NCBI GenBank assembly: GCA_030595845.1
Contig: JAUVCL010000034.1
Coordinates: forward strand, 1-15,123
Origin: Campylobacterota bacterium
Lineage (GTDB): Bacteria > Campylobacterota > Campylobacteria > Campylobacterales > Sulfurovaceae
Reading direction: 5' to 3'
DNA length: 15,123 nucleotides
Shown here: one piece after another, positions 1 through 5,376 of the stretch
Numbering within the stretch: the first letter of the stretch is position 1
Layout: every line of letters starts with the position of its first letter
Translations under genes and position numbers: made by a program
Notes under the pieces: generated by a model
Database searches by the model: none
Told to the model about the DNA's origin: nothing
Seen by the model: only the letters and a program-made list of their open reading frames with translations

Positions 1-135
1 CAAACATTTATTATCATACTTGATGAGATAGCTAAAATTGAAGATATTGTAAAGAGAAATGAGGATTTAGTCAGTATTATCGCTGTATTGCAGGATGTTA
101 CGCAGAAAATGCTTGGGTTTAGGTGCGAAAGTTAA
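1..135 (+). CDS. 3' end of an unrecognised protein (partial)
   Basis: An open frame runs from the left edge to a TAA at 133-135, giving 44 residues of a C-terminus. It reads as a charged amphipathic helix rich in Ile, Val, Asp, Glu and Lys (for example DEIAKIEDIVKRNEDL) and ends GFRCES. The composition resembles a helical or coiled-coil tail, but no family can be recognised from so little. It lies on the same strand as the djlA-like gene, with a 54-base gap that contains a promoter-like sequence, so the two genes need not be co-transcribed. The start lies outside the window. It could be a chance open frame, but the lack of stops and protein-like composition favour a real gene end. Confidence 0.5.
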   Translation, partial: QTFIIILDEIAKIEDIVKRNEDLVSIIAVLQDVTQKMLGFRCES

Positions 136-149
136 GATACTTTAGTAAA

Positions 150-170
150 TTTTGCTAAAATTGCTAAAAT
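150..170 (+). promoter_or_regulatory. Candidate promoter of the djlA-like gene, with tandem TTGCTAAAA
   Basis: The 9-mer TTGCTAAAA occurs twice back to back (152-160 and 161-169). Each copy offers an extended -10-like element, TTTTGCTAAAAT (150-161) and TTGCTAAAAT (161-170), similar to the Campylobacterota housekeeping pattern in which TTTGn precedes TATAAT. Transcription would start a few bases before the ATG at 190. A four-codon frame (ATG at 179, TGA at 191-193) overlaps the djlA start in the ATGA manner. It may be chance. No strong Shine-Dalgarno sequence is visible, only GGG at 181-183. Confidence 0.4.
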
Positions 171-189
171 TTTTAGAAATGGGTAAAAA

Positions 190-996
190 ATGATTAAATT
201 AAAAAAATGGATAGTTTTAGCAATAACATTAGTACTATTCTATTACATCTTTATCGTCAATATATTTGTAACACTCTCGGTGATAGTTTCTTTATATGTA
301 GCATTTAGATTCTATAAAGTGTATGCTAGAAATAAATTAAATAAGTTATCAGGCTCTAAATCGTTATTTAGAGAGAGTGAGTTAGGTCACTTTATTGCAC
401 TTGTGGCAAAAGTTGCTAAGGCAGATGGGCGGGTAAGTGAACTAGAAGCCCAACTTATAGGTATGATGTTTGATGATATCTCAAAAATTTTTATAGAGAA
501 AGAGAAAACAAGAAGTATTTTAAAAGAGATCTTTAATGAAGAAAAAGAGAGAGATGATGATACAAATGAGGTAGCACAATCTTTTAGTAAACTACTTGGG
601 CGAAGCCGGTTAAAACGTAGACAATATATAGAATTTCTAATCCAACTTGCCTTTGTAGACAATGGTCTTACTTCTGATGAAGATAAAGTTTTACGTGATA
701 TTGCAACTGCGTTAAATATAGCACCTAGTGAATATGATACCATCATACATAAATTTGAAAACATGGTAAAAAGCCAAACCCAAACGATGAGTCTGGAAGA
801 AGCCTGTAAAATGTTAGGTGTGAATGCAAGTGATGACATGAACAGTATCAAAAAAACTTACAGAAAGCTTGTACGAGAGTACCATCCCGATATCTTAGAA
901 TCACAAGACAAGGATGAAGCGTACATAGAAGAAGCAACAGCTAAAATGCAGGAACTAAACCAAGCTTATCAGATAATTAAAGAGGCAAAGAAGTAG
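190..996 (+). CDS. djlA: DjlA-like membrane-anchored J-domain co-chaperone (TerB-like + DnaJ domains)
   Basis: Seen: 268 residues with a hydrophobic N-terminal anchor (about 7-40). Next is a helical TerB/DjlA-type domain (about 62-190) with two acidic segments, AKADGRVSELE and AFVDNGLTSDED. A C-terminal J domain follows (about 201-266) with the HPD tripeptide at 232-234 (EYHPD). The order anchor, TerB-like, J domain and the length match E. coli DjlA (about 270 residues). Known for the family: DjlA is an inner-membrane protein whose cytoplasmic J domain stimulates the ATPase of DnaK. The intact HPD means that activity is probably kept. The gene stands alone, convergent with the 5-oxoprolinase cluster, behind the tandem promoter-like repeat. 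The gene symbol reflects domain architecture; orthology to E. coli DjlA is not proven, since Campylobacterota have several TerB/J proteins of this type. Confidence 0.85.
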   Translation: MIKLKKWIVLAITLVLFYYIFIVNIFVTLSVIVSLYVAFRFYKVYARNKLNKLSGSKSLFRESELGHFIALVAKVAKADGRVSELEAQLIGMMFDDISKIFIEKEKTRSILKEIFNEEKERDDDTNEVAQSFSKLLGRSRLKRRQYIEFLIQLAFVDNGLTSDEDKVLRDIATALNIAPSEYDTIIHKFENMVKSQTQTMSLEEACKMLGVNASDDMNSIKKTYRKLVREYHPDILESQDKDEAYIEEATAKMQELNQAYQIIKEAKK

Positions 997-1009
997 TCAC
1001 TACCTCCTT

Positions 1010-1033
1010 GTTACACCTCTCCTGAGGTGTAAC
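1010..1033. terminator. Perfect 10-bp hairpin in the convergent gap, likely terminator
   Basis: GTTACACCTC (1010-1019) and GAGGTGTAAC (1024-1033) are exact reverse complements around a TCCT loop, 14 bases after the djlA-like stop. The position between converging genes fits a terminator used by one or both strands. No T-run follows on either strand, so intrinsic termination is uncertain. Confidence 0.5.
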
Positions 1034-1074
1034 ACATACAGATTATTGTTGTATCGTACAAGTTACTTTTTGCT

Positions 1075-1100
1075 AGTTTAGTAGCTCCAACTACTAAACT
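1075..1100. terminator. Second perfect 10-bp hairpin in the convergent gap
   Basis: AGTTTAGTAG (1075-1084) pairs exactly with CTACTAAACT (1091-1100) around a 6-base loop. On the plus strand a six-T run appears at 1117-1122, sixteen bases after the stem, which is too far for a textbook terminator. It may be a back-up terminator or part of a structured 3' UTR. Confidence 0.4.
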
Positions 1101-1170
1101 TATTATCAGACTTTGGTTTTTTATACGCTTCTTTTTAGTAGAGTATTTTGTTATTCATTTTCTGATAGGA

Positions 1171-1194
1171 GTTCAACAGCTGGAGCTATTGAGC
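1171..1194 (-). terminator. Imperfect hairpin just past the pxpC stop
   Basis: GTTCAACAGCT (1171-1181) and AGCTATTGAGC (1184-1194) form an 11-position stem with two imperfect positions and a GG loop. It starts 7 bases beyond the pxpC stop codon in the direction of transcription. No T-run follows on the minus strand. It could act as an mRNA 3'-end structure for the pxp operon. Confidence 0.3.
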
Positions 1195-1201
1195 GAGACA
1201 A

Positions 1202-2095
1202 TCAATCAAAAAACCCATAAAACCCCTTCATCTCCTCCTGCACATCTTCAAGAGAGATGGGTTCAAACTTTACTGTAGCACCTATTGGTAACTGAGATAA
1301 CATAAAACAATCAATAGGCAATACAGAGCCTATCTTTTGATACCCACCTATAGTCTGTCGTTCTTTGAGTAGGATGATGGGTTTTCCGTCTGGGGGTATT
1401 TGGATGGCTCCGTAGGTGATGCCTTCTGAGATGATACCTTCTTTAGTGGGAATTATGGGTTCACCCTCAAGTTTGTAGCCCATGCGGCTCATCTGTAGGG
1501 TGAGTATGTAGTCAGTGGAGAAAAACTTCTCTTTTTGGGCTTTACTAAAGTAGCTGTGTTGGTAGCTAAGAAGTGTACGTAGAGTGATATGTGTAGGATA
1601 GGTAGGGATGTACTTTTGTGGTACACGTATGATCTGTCTACTTTGCTTTGGTGTGAAGGCTAGGGTGTCACCTTTTTCTACTTTTTTTCCTTTCTCTTCT
1701 TTGAGTGTTGTTGAAAAGCTATTTTCATACCTCTTTGCATGAAACCCACCTTTTACAGCAAGGTAGGCTCTCATGCCTGATTTTCTCTGATCAAAAGAGA
1801 GTATGTCATTTTGTCTTATCTGATGTGTTTGCCAGATAGGATGAGAGATGCCGTTTATGCGAAAGTTAAGGTCTGCGCCACATATGGCTATGGTGGTAGG
1901 TGCGGTGGATTGGAGGGTGAGACCGTGCAGGAGTATCTCTAGTGCATTACCAGCATCATCGCCAAGCAATTTTTGGCTCCATCTGTAGGCATATTCATCC
2001 ATCGCACCTGATGGGGTGATACCTAAATGGGTGTAGCCTTGGCGTCCTAAGTCTTGTACAGTGGTAAAAATACCAGGAGAAAGTACTTTAAACAC
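1202..2095 (-). CDS. pxpC: 5-oxoprolinase subunit PxpC (KipA / biotin-dependent carboxyltransferase-like family)
   Basis: With PxpA and PxpB this protein forms the bacterial ATP-dependent 5-oxoprolinase, which hydrolyses 5-oxoproline (pyroglutamate) to L-glutamate in the cytoplasm. Seen: 297 residues opening with the family signature SPGIFTTVQDLGRQGYTHLG and then SGAMDEYAYRWSQKLLG. Near the C-terminus is the conserved ILLKERQTIGGYQKIGSV block. The length is normal. The start is GTG at 2093-2095. The frame upstream has only Asn-Arg-Cys-Cys codons before a TGA and no other initiator, so GTG is forced. No clear Shine-Dalgarno sequence precedes it. It is the last gene of the A-B-C series, 27 bases after pxpB. 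Related KipA proteins in Bacillus bind the KinA inhibitor KipI, but the neighbouring pxpA argues for the 5-oxoprolinase role. Confidence 0.9.
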   Translation of the reverse strand: MFKVLSPGIFTTVQDLGRQGYTHLGITPSGAMDEYAYRWSQKLLGDDAGNALEILLHGLTLQSTAPTTIAICGADLNFRINGISHPIWQTHQIRQNDILSFDQRKSGMRAYLAVKGGFHAKRYENSFSTTLKEEKGKKVEKGDTLAFTPKQSRQIIRVPQKYIPTYPTHITLRTLLSYQHSYFSKAQKEKFFSTDYILTLQMSRMGYKLEGEPIIPTKEGIISEGITYGAIQIPPDGKPIILLKERQTIGGYQKIGSVLPIDCFMLSQLPIGATVKFEPISLEDVQEEMKGFYGFFD

Positions 2096-2122
2096 ACAAC
2101 ACCGATTTCAACATCAATCCAC

Positions 2123-2734
2123 TCATATCGCTATAAACCTCACACTGTCACCTATCTCAAATGAAGCATAGTCATCAAACTCTGTATGTCCGATGATGTT
2201 CCAGCCTCCGGTACTCTCTTGTGGATAAACAGCAGTTTGTGTCTCTGCGATGGCAACACTTCCTTTGGGTACTTTTTTACGGGGTGTGCCAAGTCTTGGT
2301 GTGGCTATGGCGTCATCAACTTTTGCAAGGTAAGCAAATCCTACCATGAAGCCTATGGCATAGACACGGTAGGTCTGTGCTGTGTGTTTCGCTATCACCT
2401 CAGCAGGTGTAAGATTATGCAACAGGGCGATGCGTTCTATGTCAAGACCTTTGCTGTAATCTACAGGTATTTCTATGCGCTTGCCTTGTCTATGGGCATT
2501 TAGACTAGATTCCGTGGCTATGGCTTCTTCTATGAGAGCTTTAAGAGAAGTGGTATCATATTTGAATATATCATATTCTATAAGGATGGAGTGGTAAGAG
2601 GGTGTGAGGTTGATGATATAGGGGAGTTTTTTTAATGCATGGTAGGCATGTTGCACTTTGTCAAGTACTTCTTCGCAGATACGCTCTTCAAAGTAGAGTA
2701 TGAATGAGTCTACAGACGCGGTTTCAATTTTCAT
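2123..2734 (-). CDS. pxpB: 5-oxoprolinase subunit PxpB (KipI / allophanate hydrolase subunit 1-like)
   Basis: This is the second subunit of the 5-oxoprolinase complex. Seen: 203 residues with the family core GFMVGFAYLAKVDDAIATPR, then TPRKKVPKGSVAIAETQT, and the C-terminal block YPQESTGGWNIIGHT, all typical of KipI/PxpB/allophanate hydrolase subunit 1 proteins. The length is slightly shorter than many homologues but includes both the N-terminal alpha/beta part and the cyclophilin-like part. The ATG at 2732-2734 lies inside the end of pxpA (11-base overlap), which points to translational coupling and equal production of the two subunits. The alternative, a urea-carboxylase-linked allophanate hydrolase role, is unlikely without urea carboxylase genes and with pxpA directly upstream. 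Confidence 0.9.
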   Translation of the reverse strand: MKIETASVDSFILYFEERICEEVLDKVQHAYHALKKLPYIINLTPSYHSILIEYDIFKYDTTSLKALIEEAIATESSLNAHRQGKRIEIPVDYSKGLDIERIALLHNLTPAEVIAKHTAQTYRVYAIGFMVGFAYLAKVDDAIATPRLGTPRKKVPKGSVAIAETQTAVYPQESTGGWNIIGHTEFDDYASFEIGDSVRFIAI

Positions 2735-3464
2735 GATTTAGTTTATGTAATGCTTGTATGATGCTAAGTGCTTGAGCATTGTCTCCGTGCACACATAAAG
2801 TATCTGCTTGAAGGGGGAGATTTTTACCGTTTATGGTCTTGATGTACCCTTCTTTCTGGAGTAGTTTTGCTCTTTGTAGTACCTCTTCTTTTGAACTGAG
2901 TACAGCACCTCGCTCGGAACGGGGAACAAGACTACCATCATCTTTGTAGGCTCTGTCTGCAAAGACTTCGTAGAGTAGGGAGATGCCGTATTTATCAGCC
3001 ATGGTGGCATACTTATCATTATGTGCATTAGAGAGTATCATGAGTTTTATGTTTTTGTCGTACTTGGAGACAGCTTTGGCGATGGCTTTAAAGACTTCTA
3101 TATCTTTCATCATGGTGTTATAAAGTGCACCGTGGGGTTTGATGTAGTTTAGCTTGACACCATGACTTTGACACAGGGCATCCAAAGCACCAGACTGGTA
3201 GATGACAAGAGAGACGATCTCTTCAACCGAACACTCCATCTCACGCCTACCAAAACCTTCAAGGTCAGGGTATGAAGGGTGAGCACCAATGCTTACACCG
3301 TTTGCTTTAGCTTCTTTAATGCTTTGGTGCATCATTACAGGGTTACCAGCATGAAATCCACAGGCAAGGTTAGCCATGTCGATATAGGGCATGATCTGTT
3401 CATCTAAGCTGATATCTAAAGCCTCACCCATATCGCAGTTGAGTTTGATGTTGTTTATTTTCAT
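2724..3464 (-). CDS. pxpA: 5-oxoprolinase subunit PxpA (LamB/YcsF family)
   Basis: This is the first subunit of the three-gene 5-oxoprolinase. Seen: 246 residues carrying all the usual LamB/YcsF landmarks. These are NCDMGEA near residue 9, ANLACGFHAGNP, GAHPSYPDLEGFGRR, and KPHGALYN, with a late LCVHGDNAQA. The conserved His and Asp residues of these blocks form the family's presumed active site and all are present. The length is normal (about 245-255). Transcription order here is A-B-C, whereas E. coli has B-C-A. The start at 3462-3464 has no Shine-Dalgarno sequence. A TATACT element lies only ten bases upstream, so the mRNA may be nearly leaderless. It follows the Lys/Pro-rich gene by 84 bases containing a long inverted repeat. 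Confidence 0.93.
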   Translation of the reverse strand: MKINNIKLNCDMGEALDISLDEQIMPYIDMANLACGFHAGNPVMMHQSIKEAKANGVSIGAHPSYPDLEGFGRREMECSVEEIVSLVIYQSGALDALCQSHGVKLNYIKPHGALYNTMMKDIEVFKAIAKAVSKYDKNIKLMILSNAHNDKYATMADKYGISLLYEVFADRAYKDDGSLVPRSERGAVLSSKEEVLQRAKLLQKEGYIKTINGKNLPLQADTLCVHGDNAQALSIIQALHKLNHEN

Positions 3465-3474
3465 ATTAGTGAAA

Positions 3475-3480
3475 AGTATA
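3475..3480 (-). promoter_or_regulatory. Candidate -10 element just upstream of pxpA
   Basis: TATACT on the minus strand, ten bases before the pxpA ATG, would place the transcript start about three bases before the codon. No -35 box is obvious. The lack of a Shine-Dalgarno sequence is consistent with a leaderless or near-leaderless message. Confidence 0.3.
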
Positions 3481-3489
3481 ACATATGGG

Positions 3490-3537
3490 TACCTCTAATA
3501 ACCCTAGTTACTTATAACTTCACTTGTATTAGAGGTA
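3490..3537 (-). other. Long inverted repeat (10-bp arms) between the Lys/Pro-rich gene and pxpA
   Basis: TACCTCTAAT (3490-3499) and ATTAGAGGTA (3528-3537) are exact reverse complements separated by 28 bases. Inside the loop AGTTA (3506-3510) pairs with TAACT (3515-3519), giving a stem-within-a-loop. It sits 11 bases past the stop of the Lys/Pro-rich gene and 25 bases before pxpA. It could be a terminator without a T-run, an operator for a dimeric regulator, or a 5' UTR structure. Confidence 0.45.
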
Positions 3538-3548
3538 GCATTCTAAGA

Positions 3549-4127
3549 CTATTTTATAATTTTCACAGGAATGTCTTTTATTGGCGTTCCAGTTGTTTTA
3601 GCAGGAACAGGAATTATTTTAGCCGGAACAGGGTTTGCTTTTACAGGCGTTACAGTTGCTTTAGCAGGAACCGGAATTGCTTTTACAGGTGTTGCCGTTA
3701 CTTTAGCAGGAGCTGCCATTGTTTTTACAGGAACAACAGTTGCTTTTGAAGGAGCTTTCTGAGGCTGTTTTACAGGCGTTACTGTAGTTTTAGGTGCCGT
3801 AGATGCTTGAGGTCTTGCAGAAGTTGCAGGAGCTGCAGGTTTGACAGATGTTGCAGGTTTCGCAGCTTTAACTGATGTTGCAGGCTTTGCAGGAGCTACA
3901 GCTTTTAAAGGAGTTACAGGAATTATAGGTGTTACAGGTGTCGAAAGTACTGTAGGAGTCATTGGGGTTTTTGCCGACGTTACAGCTTTTACAGGTGCCT
4001 CAGCTTTTTTTAGCGTTGGGGCTTTTACCGATGTTGTAGCAGGTTTCTTAATCGTTGGAGTTTCTGCAGAAACAGTGATGGTTAGCAGTGCTGTTGCAAG
4101 CACTGAGCTTAGTAGTATTTTATTCAT
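3549..4127 (-). CDS. Exported Lys/Pro/Ala/Thr/Val-rich low-complexity protein with heptad repeats
   Basis: The family is not recognised. Seen: 192 residues. Residues 1-21 form a classic signal peptide with an A-x-A-like cut site (TVSA before ET), so the mature protein is probably periplasmic, envelope-bound or secreted. The remainder is almost wholly Ala, Pro, Thr, Val and Lys, with only three acidic residues and no Cys, so it should be strongly basic and unstructured. Residues 128-183 are eight consecutive heptads of the form K-x-x-x-x-P-x, with a ninth, degenerate one after them. Earlier parts repeat PATSVK. A good ribosome site (AAGGGA at 4133-4138, five bases from ATG) and a TATAAT upstream show it is a real gene. 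Such Pro/Lys stretches resemble periplasm-spanning or wall-binding linkers (TonB-like) and H1-like tails, but no function can be assigned. Confidence 0.75.
   Translation of the reverse strand: MNKILLSSVLATALLTITVSAETPTIKKPATTSVKAPTLKKAEAPVKAVTSAKTPMTPTVLSTPVTPIIPVTPLKAVAPAKPATSVKAAKPATSVKPAAPATSARPQASTAPKTTVTPVKQPQKAPSKATVVPVKTMAAPAKVTATPVKAIPVPAKATVTPVKANPVPAKIIPVPAKTTGTPIKDIPVKIIK
3579..3746 (-). repeat. Eight tandem 21-bp units encoding K-x4-P-x heptapeptides
   Basis: Lysine codons fall at residues 128, 135, 142, 149, 156, 163, 170 and 177 (and again at 184), exactly seven apart. Proline falls five residues after each of the first eight. At DNA level units alternate between TPVKA-type and PVPAK-type, giving a stronger 42-bp period. 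Units are diverged in sequence but not in length, so register is kept. In-frame 21-bp repeats of this sort can gain or lose units by slippage. Confidence 0.8.
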
Positions 4128-4179
4128 TCTTTTCCCTTATTTATAAAAAATTTATATATATCATAACATCATATCACTT

Positions 4180-4185
4180 ATTATA
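4180..4185 (-). promoter_or_regulatory. Candidate -10 (TATAAT) of the Lys/Pro-rich gene
   Basis: A perfect TATAAT on the minus strand lies just beyond the epimerase stop. The transcript start would be about 45 bases before the ATG at 4127, and the message would carry the AAGGGA ribosome site at 4133-4138. This supports transcription of the gene separately from the epimerase. Confidence 0.45.
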
Positions 4186-4187
4186 GG

Positions 4188-4205
4188 TTTGAGATTTATC
4201 TCAAA
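4188..4205 (-). other. 7-bp perfect hairpin spanning the epimerase stop codon
   Basis: TTTGAGA (4188-4194) and TCTCAAA (4199-4205) pair exactly around a 4-base loop that holds most of the TAA stop codon (4196-4198). No T-run follows on the minus strand. It may stabilise the mRNA 3' end or be a weak terminator. Confidence 0.35.
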
Positions 4206-5266
4206 GAGACACCCAATCCCACATCTTCGGACAAGATTATCTCATGTTCATTAAACTCTATACTTGTCTCTACAGAATGAGAAGCCAACAAACTCACAGC
4301 ATCAAGGTCAAGCATAGTAATGATATCTGCTTTAGCCGAAGCCACGTGCACACCGGCAGCAACCGAGATAGGACCTTCCAACATACAGCCTATCATACAC
4401 TTGACACCAAACGATTTTGATAGGTCAGCCAGTTCAAGGGCTTGGGTAATACCGGCTGTTTTTGCCAGTTTGATATTGACATAGTCTATGGCTTGCATCT
4501 CTAAAAGTTTTCGTGCATCTTTTACGCTAAATATACTCTCATCAGCGAGCAGGGGAGTTTGCACCCTCTCTTTGATGTACTTAAGTCCTTCTATGTCACC
4601 TGCTGCTACTGGCTGTTCTATGAACTCTGCAATGATATTTTGTTTTTCTAAAGCATGGAGAAGCTCTACACTTTCCTGAGCAGACCAGCCTTGGTTAGCA
4701 TCGAGTCTTAGTTTGATGTGTTTGTCTAAAGCGGCATCTATGGCAATCACACGTTCAACATCTTTTTGTGGGTTATCACCTATTTTTATCTTTAATGTGT
4801 CATAGCCTAGAGCTACCGCATCATGACAATCAGCTATCATTTTCTCTATCTCACTCATACTTATGGTGATATCAGTACTAAATGTAGTTTGTGTTCCTCC
4901 TAACATGCGGTACAGTGGGACTTTAGAAGCTTTTGCCTTCAAGTCATAAAGAGCTATTTCAAGTGCAGATTTTGCTGTCGTATTTTTAACTATGAATGTA
5001 TGAACTAAACCCAAAATAGCATCAAAATCTTCTATCTCTCTCCCTATAATATGAGGTTTTATATACGCTATAGTAGCAATCATAGACCCCATAGTCTCAC
5101 CCGTTATCTGTGGCGTTGGAGCGCCCTCACCAAACCCTACAGAACCATCATCACACTCGATGATAACGACTAAGTCTTCAAGAGCATCGACACGTCGTAG
5201 TGAAGTGATGAAAGGATTTTTAAGTGGAGCTTTGAGGGTTTTGGTTTGAATGTTTGTAATTTTCAT
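4196..5266 (-). CDS. L-Ala-D/L-Glu (dipeptide) epimerase, enolase superfamily
   Basis: It inverts the Glu alpha-carbon of L-Ala-D-Glu, a peptidoglycan breakdown product, in the cytoplasm, allowing peptidases to finish its degradation. Seen: 356 residues with the enolase-superfamily plan. An N-terminal capping domain includes GEGAPTPQITGE. The barrel has the K-x-K base at K159/K161 (TLKIKIG). Metal ligands are D189 (LRLDANQGW), E217 (FIEQP) and D242 (LADES), and the second catalytic Lys is K266 (NIKL). The late D-x-D (320/322, LDLDA) corresponds to the pair that holds the dipeptide amino group in B. subtilis YkfB and E. coli YcjG, so substrate class is fairly firm. Other dipeptides are possible. 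There is no Shine-Dalgarno sequence and a -10-like TACAAT ends six bases before ATG. The pxp genes lie downstream and may share a glutamate-salvage role. Confidence 0.9.
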   Translation of the reverse strand: MKITNIQTKTLKAPLKNPFITSLRRVDALEDLVVIIECDDGSVGFGEGAPTPQITGETMGSMIATIAYIKPHIIGREIEDFDAILGLVHTFIVKNTTAKSALEIALYDLKAKASKVPLYRMLGGTQTTFSTDITISMSEIEKMIADCHDAVALGYDTLKIKIGDNPQKDVERVIAIDAALDKHIKLRLDANQGWSAQESVELLHALEKQNIIAEFIEQPVAAGDIEGLKYIKERVQTPLLADESIFSVKDARKLLEMQAIDYVNIKLAKTAGITQALELADLSKSFGVKCMIGCMLEGPISVAAGVHVASAKADIITMLDLDAVSLLASHSVETSIEFNEHEIILSEDVGLGVSLR

Positions 5267-5272
5267 AGAGTT

Positions 5273-5278
5273 ATTGTA
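5273..5278 (-). promoter_or_regulatory. Candidate -10 (TACAAT) that would give a leaderless epimerase mRNA
   Basis: On the minus strand TACAAT is followed by AACTCT and then the ATG, so the expected transcript start falls at or beside the start codon. No purine-rich ribosome site lies upstream. A -35 box is not evident. Confidence 0.35.
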
Positions 5279-5360
5279 TCTAAACTTTATGGGTAAGGCA
5301 TGTAGAGAGTTTTAGTATTTTTAAATATTCCAGCCTCACAATAAAACTGTCTTCACTTAT

Positions 5361-5376
5361 TATCTTTTATAAGATA
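5361..5376 (-). other. Small hairpin at the diguanylate cyclase stop codon
   Basis: TATCTT (5361-5366) pairs with AAGATA (5371-5376) around a TTAT loop that contains the stop. The stem is AT-rich and lacks a following T-run on the minus strand, so it is at best a weak terminator. Confidence 0.2.

Noticed and set aside
387..851. A 154-codon antisense frame inside the djlA-like gene, rich in Ser and Phe
   Set aside because: The Ser/Phe/Leu-rich composition is what the complement of a Lys/Glu-rich coding strand gives; the plus-strand frame has a full J domain.
2831..3028. A 65-codon same-strand frame inside pxpA
   Set aside because: It is an out-of-frame stretch within an intact, conserved pxpA reading frame and has no recognisable start signal.
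3579..3746. Regular 21-bp spacing considered as a CRISPR-like array
   Set aside because: Units are contiguous, in frame and diverged, with no spacers between constant repeats; they encode a heptapeptide repeat.
3571..4146. Open frames on the plus strand through the Lys/Pro-rich gene, reading as Gly/Val/Ala/Thr-rich repeats
   Set aside because: They are the antisense of a low-complexity repeat with few stop codons in any frame; the minus-strand frame has the signal peptide, ribosome site and promoter.
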